Shown: piece by piece, positions 1 through 6,901 of the stretch
Numbering within the stretch: position 1 is the first letter of the stretch
How the letters are laid out: every line of letters begins with the position of its first letter
Assembly (NCBI GenBank): GCA_036395835.1
Contig: DASWCW010000174.1
Span: 1 to 8,929 of the forward strand
Direction: 5' to 3'
Origin: AP-16 sp036395835
Lineage (GTDB): Bacteria > Pseudomonadota > Alphaproteobacteria > Rhizobiales > Xanthobacteraceae
Length of the DNA: 8,929 nt
Notes under the pieces: model-generated
The model's database searches: none
Told to the model about the DNA's origin: nothing
Seen by the model: the letters and a program-made list of their open reading frames with translations, nothing else
Program-made: the position numbers and the translations under genes

Positions 1-1470
1 AAGCGCACCGAAGCCCAGCACAAGCGCGGCAAGCTCACCGCGCGCGAGCGCATCGCGCTCCTGCTCGACCGCAACTCGTTCGAGGAGTTCGACATGTTCG
101 TCGAGCACCGCTGCGACGAGTTCGGCATGGAGCAGACGAAAATCCCCGGCGACGCCGTCGTCACCGGCTGGGGCACGGTGAACGGCCGCACGGTGTTCGT
201 GTTCGCCAAGGATTTCACCGTGTTCGGCGGCTCGCTCTCGGAGACCCATGCGCTCAAGATGATCAAGATCCAAGACATGGCGTTGCGGGCGCGGGCGCCG
301 ATCGTCGGCCTGTTCGACGCCGGCGGCGCGCGCATCCAGGAGGGCGTGGCCGCGCTCGGCGGTTACGGCGAAGTGTTCAAGCGCAACGTCATCGCCTCGG
401 GCGTGATCCCGCAGATCTCGGTGATCATGGGGCCGTGCGCGGGCGGCGACGTCTATTCGCCGGCCATGACCGATTTCATCTTCATGGTCGAGGGCACGAG
501 CTACATGTTCGTGACCGGGCCCGACGTGGTCAAAACCGTGACCAACGAGGTCGTCACCGCGGAGGAGCTTGGCGGCGCCGGCGTGCACACGACGAAATCG
601 GCGGTCGCCGACGGCGCCTACGAGAACGACGTCGAATGCCTGCTGCAGATGCGCCGGCTGATCGATTTTTTGCCGGCCAACAATACCGACGGCGTGCCGG
701 AATGGCCCTCGTTCGACGATGCCGACCGCGAGGACCGCTCGCTCGACACCCTCGTCCCCGAGAACCCCAACAAGCCCTACGACATGAAGGAGCTGATCCT
801 CAAAGTCGTGGACGAGGCGGATTTCTTCGAGATCCAGCCAAGCTTCGGCAAGAACATCGTCACCGGGTTCGGCCGCATCGCCGGGCGCACAATCGGCTTT
901 GTCGCCAACCAGCCGATGGTGCTCGCCGGCGTGCTCGACACCGACGCCTCGCGCAAGGCGGCGCGGTTCGTCCGGTTCTGCGATGCGTTCAAAGTCCCGA
1001 TCGTCACGTTCGTCGACGTGCCGGGTTTTTTGCCCGGCACCGCGCAGGAATACGGCGGGCTGATCAAGCACGGCGCGAAGCTGTTGTTCGCCTACAGCCA
1101 GGCCAGTGTGCCGCTCGTCACATTGATCACCCGAAAAGCGTTCGGCGGCGCCTACGACGTCATGGCCTCGAAGCACATCGGCGGCGACGTCAATTACGCC
1201 TGGCCGACCGCGCAGATCGCTGTGATGGGCGCCAAGGGCGCGGTCGAGATCATCTTCCGCCAGGACATCGGGGATGCGGAGAAGATCGCGGAGCGCACCC
1301 GCGAATACGAGGCGCGGTTCCTCTCGCCGTTCGTCGCCGCCGAGCGCGGTTATATCGACGACGTGATCATGCCGCACTCGACCCGCCGCCGCATCGCCCG
1401 CGCGCTCGCCATGCTGAAGAACAAGCAGGTCGAGATGCCGGCGAGGAAGCACGACAATCTGCCGCTGTAG
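1..1470 (+). CDS. pccB: Propionyl-CoA carboxylase beta (carboxyltransferase) subunit, 5'-truncated by window edge
   Basis: This subunit moves the carboxyl group from carboxybiotin to propionyl-CoA, giving methylmalonyl-CoA; it works in the cytoplasm with the biotin-carrying PccA subunit. The frame is open from base 1 (KRTEAQHKRGKLTARERI...), so the ATG at 94 is internal; 489 residues are present and only about 20 N-terminal residues should be missing against the usual ~510. Two carboxyltransferase (crotonase-like) halves are visible. The N half has GGARIQEGV and the glycine-rich GPCAGGD motif at window residues 144-150. The C half has FGGAYDVM at 381-388 followed by AWPTAQIAVMGAKGAVE. The C-terminus (KHDNLPL) is typical of PccB. 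The partner pccA lies about 2.1 kb downstream on the same strand. A GGAGG lies directly after the stop codon and leads into the next gene, so co-transcription is likely. The specificity for propionyl-CoA is inferred from overall similarity and from pccA nearby. Confidence 0.95.
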   Translation, partial: KRTEAQHKRGKLTARERIALLLDRNSFEEFDMFVEHRCDEFGMEQTKIPGDAVVTGWGTVNGRTVFVFAKDFTVFGGSLSETHALKMIKIQDMALRARAPIVGLFDAGGARIQEGVAALGGYGEVFKRNVIASGVIPQISVIMGPCAGGDVYSPAMTDFIFMVEGTSYMFVTGPDVVKTVTNEVVTAEELGGAGVHTTKSAVADGAYENDVECLLQMRRLIDFLPANNTDGVPEWPSFDDADREDRSLDTLVPENPNKPYDMKELILKVVDEADFFEIQPSFGKNIVTGFGRIAGRTIGFVANQPMVLAGVLDTDASRKAARFVRFCDAFKVPIVTFVDVPGFLPGTAQEYGGLIKHGAKLLFAYSQASVPLVTLITRKAFGGAYDVMASKHIGGDVNYAWPTAQIAVMGAKGAVEIIFRQDIGDAEKIAERTREYEARFLSPFVAAERGYIDDVIMPHSTRRRIARALAMLKNKQVEMPARKHDNLPL

Positions 1471-1479
1471 GGAGGACGT

Positions 1480-1709
1480 GTGCCGACTGTCTTGCGATGG
1501 GGGCGGTATCGTGCCTTCTTCTATTCGAACGAAACGACGGAGCCTCCACGCAGGGAACCGAGAAGCGAAGATCTGGCTTAGCGACCTGACCATCGCAGCC
1601 AACGCCGGATTTCCGACACACGAACTTAGCGATATTCTTCGCGAGCTGAAGCCTTATCGCTGCCCTCCGTGCGGAATGGAATGAGCACTTTGGAAATCGA
1701 GATCGCTGA
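1480..1709 (+). pseudogene. DUF4160 family protein, broken by two frameshifts
   Basis: DUF4160 proteins are small proteins (~80 aa) of unknown function, usually encoded directly before, and overlapping, a DUF2442 gene. Three consecutive frames together give a nearly full-length member. Frame 1 from GTG 1480 reads VPTVLRWGRYRAFFYSNETTEPP. From about 1550 frame 2 reads AGNREAKIWLSDLTIAANAG and on to ELKPYR. From about 1662 frame 3 reads AALRAEWNEHFGNRDR and ends at TGA 1707-1709. The first break falls in the conserved EPPHVHV stretch and fits a loss of about 14 bases, removing the His-Val-His-Val residues. The second fits loss of one GC dinucleotide from CGCGCTGCC, now CGCTGCC at 1658-1664. A GGAGG (1471-1475) sits between the pccB stop and the GTG start, so the gene was probably translated in the pccB transcript. 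A normal product cannot be made. An open frame starting at GTG 1478 exists but only its C-terminal part matches the family. Confidence 0.8.
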
Positions 1710-1932
1710 TTTGCGGGCATCATCGGTGGATTTTACCGACACCGAGCTGGTGGTGACGCTGGCCGATGGCCGCAAAATCGTGACGCCGCTCGCCTGGTAT
1801 CCCCGCTTGCAGCAGGCGTCGCCTACGCAGCGGGCCAACTACGAGATCATGCCGATGAGCATTCACTGGCCCGACGTCGACGAGGACCTGAGCATCGCCG
1901 GCATGCTGAAGGGCCGAGCCGCCAACTCGTGA
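1681..1932 (+). CDS. DUF2442 domain-containing protein
   Basis: This is an 83-residue protein filled by one DUF2442 domain. The function is not established; pairs with DUF4160 have been regarded as toxin-antitoxin-like, which is not proven here. Recognisable family features are the N-terminal beta-strand segment with LADGRKIVTPLAWYPRL (residues 23-39), the invariant-looking R..YEI, then IHWPDVDEDLSIAGML near the C-terminus. I chose ATG 1681 because the family normally begins just before the first strand and because this start lies inside the end of the upstream DUF4160 gene (29-base overlap with its reconstructed stop at 1709), the usual arrangement of the pair. A GTG at 1669 would add four residues. 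The frame is intact although its partner is broken. With the DUF4160 frame disrupted, ribosomes from upstream now stop at 1682-1684, overlapping this start as ATGA, so translation could still be coupled. Confidence 0.85.
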   Translation: MSTLEIEIADLRASSVDFTDTELVVTLADGRKIVTPLAWYPRLQQASPTQRANYEIMPMSIHWPDVDEDLSIAGMLKGRAANS

Positions 1933-1939
1933 CTCGTGT

Positions 1940-2056
1940 CCCGGGCGCGGCACCGCACGAAGTGCTGCGCTGCTGAACCGGGATCCAGAGGGAACGTTGC
2001 GCAAACTGGACCCCGGATCGGCGGCGCAACGCCAAAGCGCTGCGCCGCGTCCGGGG
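1940..2056. repeat. Rhizobiales-type intergenic palindromic repeat (two hairpins)
   Basis: Two adjacent inverted repeats fill most of the gap between the DUF2442 and PAS genes. The right one is very strong: CCCCGGA 2011-2017 pairs with TCCGGGG 2050-2056, and inside it GCGGCGCA 2021-2028 pairs with TGCGCCGC 2041-2048. The left one has CCCGG 1940-1944 with CCGGG 1978-1982 and an inner GCAC/GTGC stem (1955-1958 with 1962-1965). The style (CCCGGGCGCGG ... GGATCC ... GGACCCCGGATC ... CCGGGG) resembles dispersed intergenic repeats common in Bradyrhizobium-like genomes; other genome copies cannot be seen in this window. It may affect mRNA ends, but there is no T-run for a classical terminator. Confidence 0.7.
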
Positions 2057-2070
2057 AACGCCGGGTCGCT

Positions 2071-2500
2071 ATGAATTCGCCCCAAATGAATCCATTGCAG
2101 ATCGGGCAGGCGCTGCTGGCCTCGAGCGCGGATGCGATCGTCGCGACCGACCGCGACGGCATCATCCGTCATTGGAATCCTGGCGCCGAGCGCATTTTTG
2201 GCCACAGCGCCGCGGAGGCGGTCGGACAATCGCTCGATCTCATCATCCCGGAAAAACTGCGCGCCCGGCACTGGGAAGGCTACGCCCAAGTGATGCAGAC
2301 CGGCCGGAGCCGCTATGGCGAGGGCGATCTGCTCGCCGTCCCCGGGCTGCGCAAGGACGGCACGCGGGTCTCGCTCGAATTCACCATCGCGCCGATCCGC
2401 GACGCCGGGACAGATGATCGGGATCGCGGCGATCCTGCGCGACGTGACGCAGCGTTTCGAGGAGATGAAGGCGCTGCGGAAGCATGCGGCGCAGCGCTGA
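2071..2500 (+). pseudogene. Single PAS-domain sensor protein with a frameshift
   Basis: PAS domains sense ligands or redox state and usually pass the signal to a partner domain; here the gene encodes only a PAS/PAC unit (~142 aa if repaired), so any output partner would be separate. From ATG 2071 frame 1 gives a typical PAS core: ALLASSADAIVATDRDGIIR, HWNPGAERIFGHSAAEAVGQ, SLDLIIPEKLRARHWEGY, then GLRKDGTRVSLEFTIAPIRDAG. At the GGG of 2407-2409 the frame changes, and frame 2 continues with the expected PAC ending GQMIGIAAILRDVTQRFEEM and stops at TGA 2498-2500. One extra G (or two lost bases) explains it. Without repair the frame-1 reading runs on through the complement of the dioxygenase gene to 3597, which is not meaningful protein. 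ATG 2086 is an alternative start. A sequencing error at this homopolymer cannot be excluded. Confidence 0.8.
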
Positions 2501-2532
2501 CGCGCCCGGGACGACAGGCCGCGTGCGTCGCA

Positions 2533-3474
2533 TCACTCCAGCGGCGGCAGCGCTTGGGTGATCTCGGCGCGGTTTGCCTCGTACCATGGCGGCAGCTTGA
2601 GCGCGGCGCCGAGGCTCGTTTTCGGCTCATCGAGCGTGAAGCCCGGATCATCGGTCGCGATCTCGAACAGCACGCCGCCGGGCTCGCGGAAATAGACCGA
2701 GCGGAAATAGCGGCGGTCGATCTGATCGGTGGGCCGCAGGCCGCGCCGGCGCGCGGCATCCCTCATGGCGGCCTGGTCGGCGTCGCCGGCGGCCCGGAAC
2801 GCGACGTGATGCAGCGTGCCGGGCCCGAGCGAGCCGGCAAAGGCGGGCGGCATCTTGCGCAGATCGACGTTGGCGCCGAGCGGTCCCGGCGCGGCAAACC
2901 GCTGACGGGAATCCTCAGAACCTTTCGCCACGAACCCGAGCACCGCCGCCAGCACCTCGGCGGTCGCCGCCGGATGTTCCAGCCACAACGTGACGCCGAA
3001 AAATCCGCGGATCGCGTGCTCAGCTGGTATCTCAGCGCCCGCCCAGCCGGGCTCGGCCGCCGCCGCCCGCGAACCGACGAGCTCGAGCCGCAGCCCGTTG
3101 GGATCGCGCAAGCCGATCACGGGCTCGCCGAAGCGTCTTTCGGGCGCGTCGTGCGGCACGCCTTTCTCGACGAGCCGCGACGCCCAATAGCCGATCGAGG
3201 ATTCCGGAACGGCGAACGCCGTCTCGACCGCCTGGCTCACGCCCGGGCGGCCGGCCGGCAGATTGTCCCAAATGAAAAAGGTGAGCGCGGTGCCCGGCGC
3301 GCCAATCTCGTTGCCGTAATAGAGATGCCAGGTGGTCGGATCGTCGAAATTGACCGTGCGCTTCACCAATCTCAGGCCGAGCACACGGGTATAGAACTCC
3401 ACATTCCGCCGCGGACTGCCGGCGATGCCGGTGATGTGGTGAATGCCTGCGCTCCGGACCACGATGGCTTCCAT
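2533..3474 (-). CDS. Ring-cleaving dioxygenase of the VOC (glyoxalase) superfamily
   Basis: This 313-residue protein resembles the PcpA/MhqO group of non-haem Fe(II) dioxygenases that open hydroquinone-type rings. Two VOC modules are visible: residues ~8-135 (starting GIHHITG, ending GLRLELV) and ~155-275 (starting GFFGVTLWLEH, ending YFREPGGVLFEIATD). The putative metal ligands of this group are present: His12/13 in the first HHIT, His222/223 in LHHVAF, and Glu271 in VLFEIATD. The sequence around 255-277 (YFRSVYFREPGG, then FEIATD) is especially close to the PcpA type. The start at 3474 gives a normal N-terminus six to ten residues before the first HHIT; no strong ribosome site is visible. 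The gene is convergent with the PAS remnant (32 bases between stops) and divergent from pccA (104-base gap). Its natural substrate is unknown; quinone or hydroquinone detoxification is an inference from the family. Confidence 0.88.
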   Translation of the reverse strand: MEAIVVRSAGIHHITGIAGSPRRNVEFYTRVLGLRLVKRTVNFDDPTTWHLYYGNEIGAPGTALTFFIWDNLPAGRPGVSQAVETAFAVPESSIGYWASRLVEKGVPHDAPERRFGEPVIGLRDPNGLRLELVGSRAAAAEPGWAGAEIPAEHAIRGFFGVTLWLEHPAATAEVLAAVLGFVAKGSEDSRQRFAAPGPLGANVDLRKMPPAFAGSLGPGTLHHVAFRAAGDADQAAMRDAARRRGLRPTDQIDRRYFRSVYFREPGGVLFEIATDDPGFTLDEPKTSLGAALKLPPWYEANRAEITQALPPLE

Positions 3475-3578
3475 CGATGCACTGAACGAGCTTACGCCGC
3501 TTGGCGACTGATGACATTGACTTTTCCAAAACGAACCCGCAAAGCCAGCCGGCCGGTCGAGGCCTGGGACAAGAGGGC

Positions 3579-5594
3579 ATGTTCAAGCGCATCCTGATCG
3601 CCAACCGCGGCGAGATCGCGTGCCGGATCATCAAGACGGCGCGGCGGTTGGGGATCGAGACGGTCGCGGTCTATTCCGACGCCGACAAGGATGCGCTCCA
3701 TGTCGAGATGGCCGACGCAGCGGTCCGGATCGGTCCGCCGCCGGCAGCGGAAAGCTATCTGGTCATCGAGAACATTCTCGAGGCGTGCAAGGCGTCCGGC
3801 GCCGAGGCGGTGCATCCGGGCTACGGTTTTCTCTCCGAACGCGAAGCGTTTGCGCGCGCGCTCGAAGCGGCCGGCATCGTCTTCATCGGGCCGAACCCGA
3901 AAGCGATCGCCGCGATGGGCGACAAGATCGAATCCAAGAAGGCGGCCGCCGCGGCCAAGGTCTCCACCGTGCCCGGCTTCCTCGGCGTGATCGAGGACGA
4001 GCGCCATGCGGTGAAAATCGCCGAGGAGATCGGCTATCCGGTGATGATCAAGGCTTCCGCTGGCGGCGGCGGCAAAGGCATGCGCATCGCCAACGTCAGG
4101 AAGGAAGTCGCCGAAGGCTTTGCCCGCGCCCGTTCGGAGGCGAAATCCTCGTTCGGCGACGACCGGGTGTTCATCGAGAAATTCATCGTCGATCCGCGCC
4201 ACATCGAGATCCAGGTGCTCGGCGATAAGCATGGCAACGTCGTTCATCTCGGCGAGCGTGAGTGCTCGATCCAGCGCCGCAACCAGAAGGTCATCGAGGA
4301 GGCGCCGAGCCCGCTGATCGACGCCGACACGCGGGCGCGCATGGGCGCCCAGGCGGTCGCGCTGGCGAAGGCCGTCGGCTACGATTCCGCCGGCACCGTC
4401 GAGTTCGTCGCCGGCCAGGACAAGAGTTTTTTCTTCCTGGAGATGAACACGCGGCTGCAGGTCGAGCATCCGGTCACCGAGCTCGTCACCGGGATCGATC
4501 TCGTCGAGCAGATGATCCGCGTCGCGGCCGGCGAGCGGCTTCCGATCCAGCAAGCCGACGTGAAGCTGTCCGGCTGTGCGGTCGAAAGCCGGATCTACGC
4601 CGAGGATCCGTTCCGTGGGTTCCTGCCCTCGACCGGGCGCCTCGTGAAATACCGGCCGCCGGAGGAGGCAACCGATCGCGGCGTCACATTACGCAACGAT
4701 ACCGGTGTCTACGAGGGCGGCGAGATCTCGATCTGGTACGACCCGATGATCGCCAAGCTCGTCACGTTGGCTCCCTCGCGCGAGCAGGCGATCGAGGCGC
4801 AAGCCAATGCGCTCGATCGGTTCGCCATCGACGGCATCCGCCACAACATTCCGTTCCTCGCCGCGGTGATGCAGACCGAGCGCTTTCGCTCCGGGAAGCT
4901 CTCGACCGCGTTCATTGCCGAGGAGTTTCCGGACGGATTTCGCGGAGGTGAGCCGGACGGCAGGATCTCCGAACTCATGGCCGCGGTTGCGGCCGCGGTC
5001 GATTTCGCCGTGGGGGAGCGCAAGCGAAAGATTTCCGGACAGCTGCCGAGCCGTCCGGTGCGAAGGGATTCCCGGCGCGTCGTGAAGCTCGGCCAGAGCG
5101 AGCATCGGCTCGAGATCGCGCGCAAGGGCGATGCGATCCACGTGCGGATGTTCGAGGGCGAGAGCCGGGAAAAAAGTGCGCACCTCCTGCGGTCGGCCTG
5201 GAAACCCGGAGATCTCGTCTGGAGGGGCACCCTCGACGATGTGCCGGTGGCCGTGCAGGTGCGGCCGGCCCCGAACGGGTTCGATCTCGCCCATCGCGGG
5301 GTCCAGGCGCGCGCGCTGGTCTATACCGAGCGCGAAGCGACAGCCGCGCGCCTGATGCTGGTCAGGACATTGGCCGATGCCGGCAAGAAGCTGCGCTGCC
5401 CGATGCCGGGCCTCGTGGTCTCGATCGTCGTCAAGGAGGGCCAGCAGGTCCGGGCCGGGGAGACGCTGGCCGTGGTCGAGGCCATGAAGATGGAGAACGT
5501 GCTGCGCGCCGAGCGGGACGCCACCGTCTCGCGCGTCATCGCCAAGCCGGGCGACAGCCTCGCGGTCGACGCGGTGATCCTCGAGTTTGCCTGA
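3579..5594 (+). CDS. pccA: Propionyl-CoA carboxylase alpha subunit (biotin carboxylase + biotin carrier)
   Basis: This subunit carboxylates its own biotin with ATP and bicarbonate, then presents it to PccB for transfer to propionyl-CoA. It has 671 residues, normal for PccA. The domains run: biotin carboxylase N-domain from RILIANRGEIACRI (4-17); ATP-grasp region with Lys116 and the GGGGKGM loop at 162-168; catalytic residues Glu288, Asn290, Arg292, Gln294, Val295, Glu296 in EMNTRLQVEHP; Arg338 in ESRIYAEDP; a weakly conserved linking (BT-like) domain ~490-590; and a C-terminal biotin carrier domain from ~604 with AMKMEN, biotinylated Lys637. These residue numbers coincide with E. coli AccC numbering for the carboxylase part. 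I chose ATG 3579 (family start MFKRILIANRGEIA, AAGAGGG just upstream) over an earlier TTG at 3501. pccB is upstream but separated by other genes, so pccA probably has its own promoter in 3475-3578; no convincing -35/-10 pair is seen there. Confidence 0.96.
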   Translation: MFKRILIANRGEIACRIIKTARRLGIETVAVYSDADKDALHVEMADAAVRIGPPPAAESYLVIENILEACKASGAEAVHPGYGFLSEREAFARALEAAGIVFIGPNPKAIAAMGDKIESKKAAAAAKVSTVPGFLGVIEDERHAVKIAEEIGYPVMIKASAGGGGKGMRIANVRKEVAEGFARARSEAKSSFGDDRVFIEKFIVDPRHIEIQVLGDKHGNVVHLGERECSIQRRNQKVIEEAPSPLIDADTRARMGAQAVALAKAVGYDSAGTVEFVAGQDKSFFFLEMNTRLQVEHPVTELVTGIDLVEQMIRVAAGERLPIQQADVKLSGCAVESRIYAEDPFRGFLPSTGRLVKYRPPEEATDRGVTLRNDTGVYEGGEISIWYDPMIAKLVTLAPSREQAIEAQANALDRFAIDGIRHNIPFLAAVMQTERFRSGKLSTAFIAEEFPDGFRGGEPDGRISELMAAVAAAVDFAVGERKRKISGQLPSRPVRRDSRRVVKLGQSEHRLEIARKGDAIHVRMFEGESREKSAHLLRSAWKPGDLVWRGTLDDVPVAVQVRPAPNGFDLAHRGVQARALVYTEREATAARLMLVRTLADAGKKLRCPMPGLVVSIVVKEGQQVRAGETLAVVEAMKMENVLRAERDATVSRVIAKPGDSLAVDAVILEFA

Positions 5595-5603
5595 CGCGCA
5601 GGA

Positions 5604-5634
5604 GCTTCAAATGAAGCGCGAGCTGCGTGCGCAG
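5604..5634 (+). terminator. Possible pccA transcription terminator (two small hairpins)
   Basis: Ten bases after the pccA stop lies GCTTCA (5604-5609) AA TGAAGC (5612-5617), followed by CTGCG (5623-5627) TG CGCAG (5630-5634) and then ATTTCC. The perfect short stems suggest an mRNA-ending structure, but the U-tract is only three bases, so this is tentative; the stronger repeat hairpin at 5639-5664 could serve instead. Confidence 0.35.
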
Positions 5635-5638
5635 ATTT

Positions 5639-5771
5639 CCCTCCCCGCGAAGCGGCGGGGAGGGTGGCGAGGTGCGGAGCACCGAGCCGGGTGGGGGGTC
5701 GAGGAAATTGAAATTCAAGGCGCCCCCCACCCCTAACCCTTCCCCACCGCGCTGACGCGCGGGAGGAGGGG
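5639..5771. repeat. GC-rich intergenic repeat with three nested or adjacent hairpins
   Basis: The gap between pccA and the DUF805 gene (5595-5895) holds no credible gene but has ordered palindromes. CCCTCCCCGC 5639-5648 pairs perfectly with GCGGGGAGGG 5655-5664. GGGTGGGGGG 5689-5698 pairs perfectly with CCCCCCACCC 5723-5732. CCGCGC 5747-5752 pairs with GCGCGG 5757-5762, flanked by CCCC and the G-rich GGGAGGAGGGG (5761-5771). The wording (CTCCCCGC..GCGGGGAGGGTGG..., GGTGGGGGG...CCCCCCACCC) matches the type of dispersed repeat common between genes in Rhizobiales. From 5772 to 5895 I see nothing further apart from unsupported short frames. Confidence 0.7.
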
Positions 5772-5895
5772 AACCCAGCGGCCGCGTTTCTATGAATGCG
5801 AGAAGCCTGCCACCCAATTCCGGGAAGTAATCGGAGCGCCCGTGGCTAGCCTCGGCCGCGTGGAATTTGCCGGCGCATCGTGCCACGATCCCCCA

Positions 5896-6408
5896 ATGGA
5901 TGCCGCAGCGCTGTTCCTGTCCGCCACCGGCCGGCTCGCGCCGCGGCCGTTCGCAATCGGGACGGTCGCGATCTACGCGGCGAGCCTGGCTTCGCAGACG
6001 CTGATCTCGGCGCCGGTCGTCGCGCGCGCCGGGTTCTGGCCGTTCGCGGCCGTCCAGGCGACGCTGCTCTGGGGCTGGTACGCGCTGCATGCCAAACGGC
6101 TGCGCGACGCCGAGCAGGATATCGGCGCGGCGGCCGGGATCGCGGCCCTCTACGCGCTCGCCATGGTGCTGCTGTTGTTCGTGGCGTTCTTCATCCGGCT
6201 CGGCGCGCGTCCGGGCGAAGAGATCGCCGGCTCGGCGCTGCGATGGTTCGGCCCGCTGTCGTTCGGGTGGTTCGGCTCCGGCGAGTTCGGGGGGCTCGGC
6301 TTGATCCTGGCCGGCTTCGTCATCGCCGCCTTCGCGCCCGCCCTGGTCGCGCTCGGATTTTCGATCTGGACCGGGACGCGGCCGAGTCACGCGTCCGCCG
6401 CGCCGTGA
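5896..6408 (+). CDS. DUF805-like integral membrane protein
   Basis: The protein has 170 residues and about four hydrophobic segments, near residues 20-43, 47-64, 80-101 and 130-157, so it sits in the inner membrane. The N-terminus (LFLSATGRLAPRPFAIGTV) and the segment WYALHAKRLRDA (61-72) after the second helix resemble DUF805 (YhaH-like) proteins, which begin with an F.GRxxRxxFW pattern and carry an H..R..D motif in that place. The function of DUF805 is unknown. I chose ATG 5896; a GTG at 5842 would add 18 residues (ASLGRVEFAGASCHDPP) that do not look like a membrane-protein leader. No clear ribosome site precedes either start. It is the first gene of a tight cluster: the next gene begins 31 bases after its stop. 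Confidence is high for a real membrane protein gene, moderate for the family. Confidence 0.75.
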   Translation: MDAAALFLSATGRLAPRPFAIGTVAIYAASLASQTLISAPVVARAGFWPFAAVQATLLWGWYALHAKRLRDAEQDIGAAAGIAALYALAMVLLLFVAFFIRLGARPGEEIAGSALRWFGPLSFGWFGSGEFGGLGLILAGFVIAAFAPALVALGFSIWTGTRPSHASAAP

Positions 6409-6439
6409 ACGCGAATTCGGCCGTCCGCAGCCCGAAGCC

Positions 6440-6901
6440 ATGACGCCGTATTTCGCCTATGGCTCGAACATGAGCAGGCCGCACATGGAACGGCGCTGCC
6501 CCACCGCGGCTGCGATCGGGCGGGCGCGGCTCGAGGGCTGGCGCTTCATCGTGACACTGGACGGCTTTGCCTCCGTCGTGCCCGCGCCCGGCGCGGTGGT
6601 GCATGGGGTGCTGTGGCGCCTCTCCGCGCGCGACCTGGCCGCGCTCAACGCCTACGAAAGCCTCGACAGCGGCCTTTACGGGCGCCGCATCCTGCCGGTG
6701 CGGGCCGGCGACCGCATCGTTGCGGCCACGGTCTATGTCGGGCGCGAGCGCAGGCCGGGCCAGCCCCGGCCGGGCTATCAGCGCGTGCTCGTCGCCGCGG
6801 CCCGGGAGTGGCGGCTGCCGGAACGCTACGTGCGATCGCTCGAACGCTGGGGTCAGCCGTTCGGCGGAACGCGCGGCGTCGAGGTCGGAGAAGCCAGATG
6901 A
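6440..6901 (+). CDS. Gamma-glutamylcyclotransferase-like (GGCT/AIG2 fold) protein
   Basis: Members of this superfamily cyclise gamma-glutamyl amides to 5-oxoproline and release the amine; the exact substrate here is unknown. The 153-residue product has the family hallmarks: the N-terminal substrate loop FAYGSNM (Tyr7-Gly8-Ser9-Asn10), the RLEGWRF turn (30-36), the strand GVLWRLSARDLAALNAYE, and the probable catalytic Glu73 in AYESLDSGLY, followed by the typical Tyr80. Length is normal for a bacterial single-domain member. The start ATG 6440 places YGSN at the usual distance from the N-terminus. The stop TGA overlaps the start of acyP as ATGA (6898-6901), so translation of the two is probably coupled. 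With the upstream membrane gene 31 bases away the three look like one operon. Confidence 0.88.
   Translation: MTPYFAYGSNMSRPHMERRCPTAAAIGRARLEGWRFIVTLDGFASVVPAPGAVVHGVLWRLSARDLAALNAYESLDSGLYGRRILPVRAGDRIVAATVYVGRERRPGQPRPGYQRVLVAAAREWRLPERYVRSLERWGQPFGGTRGVEVGEAR

Noticed and set aside
435..1589. Long plus-strand frame overlapping pccB
   Set aside because: It is arginine-rich low-complexity translation typical of an out-of-frame reading of a high-GC gene; pccB motifs are in frame 1.
1547..1664. Programmed ribosomal frameshifting in the DUF4160 gene
   Set aside because: No slippery heptamer is seen, and the first break lacks about 14 bases of conserved coding sequence, which frameshifting cannot restore.
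3501..3578. TTG-initiated 26-residue extension of pccA
   Set aside because: PccA and AccC proteins begin at MFKRILIANRGEIA; the extension has no family similarity and the ATG at 3579 has an AAGAGGG upstream.
1936..3597. Very long plus-strand open frame (553 codons) starting before the PAS gene
   Set aside because: Only 2071 to ~2406 encodes protein-like sequence. The rest is the antisense of the dioxygenase gene, and the front part lies in a palindromic repeat.
3492..4553. Long minus-strand open frame (353 codons) opposite pccA
   Set aside because: It is a GC-driven shadow of pccA, whose active-site residues are all in the plus frame; the minus product resembles no known family.
5604..5771. 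Possible CRISPR-like array because of repeated short stems
   Set aside because: The units differ from each other and there are no regular direct repeats with equal spacers; they are individual palindromes.
5536..6441. Minus-strand 301-codon frame opposite the DUF805-like gene
   Set aside because: It is a shadow with repeat-derived and RP-rich sequence; the plus strand encodes a plausible membrane protein in the overlapping region.
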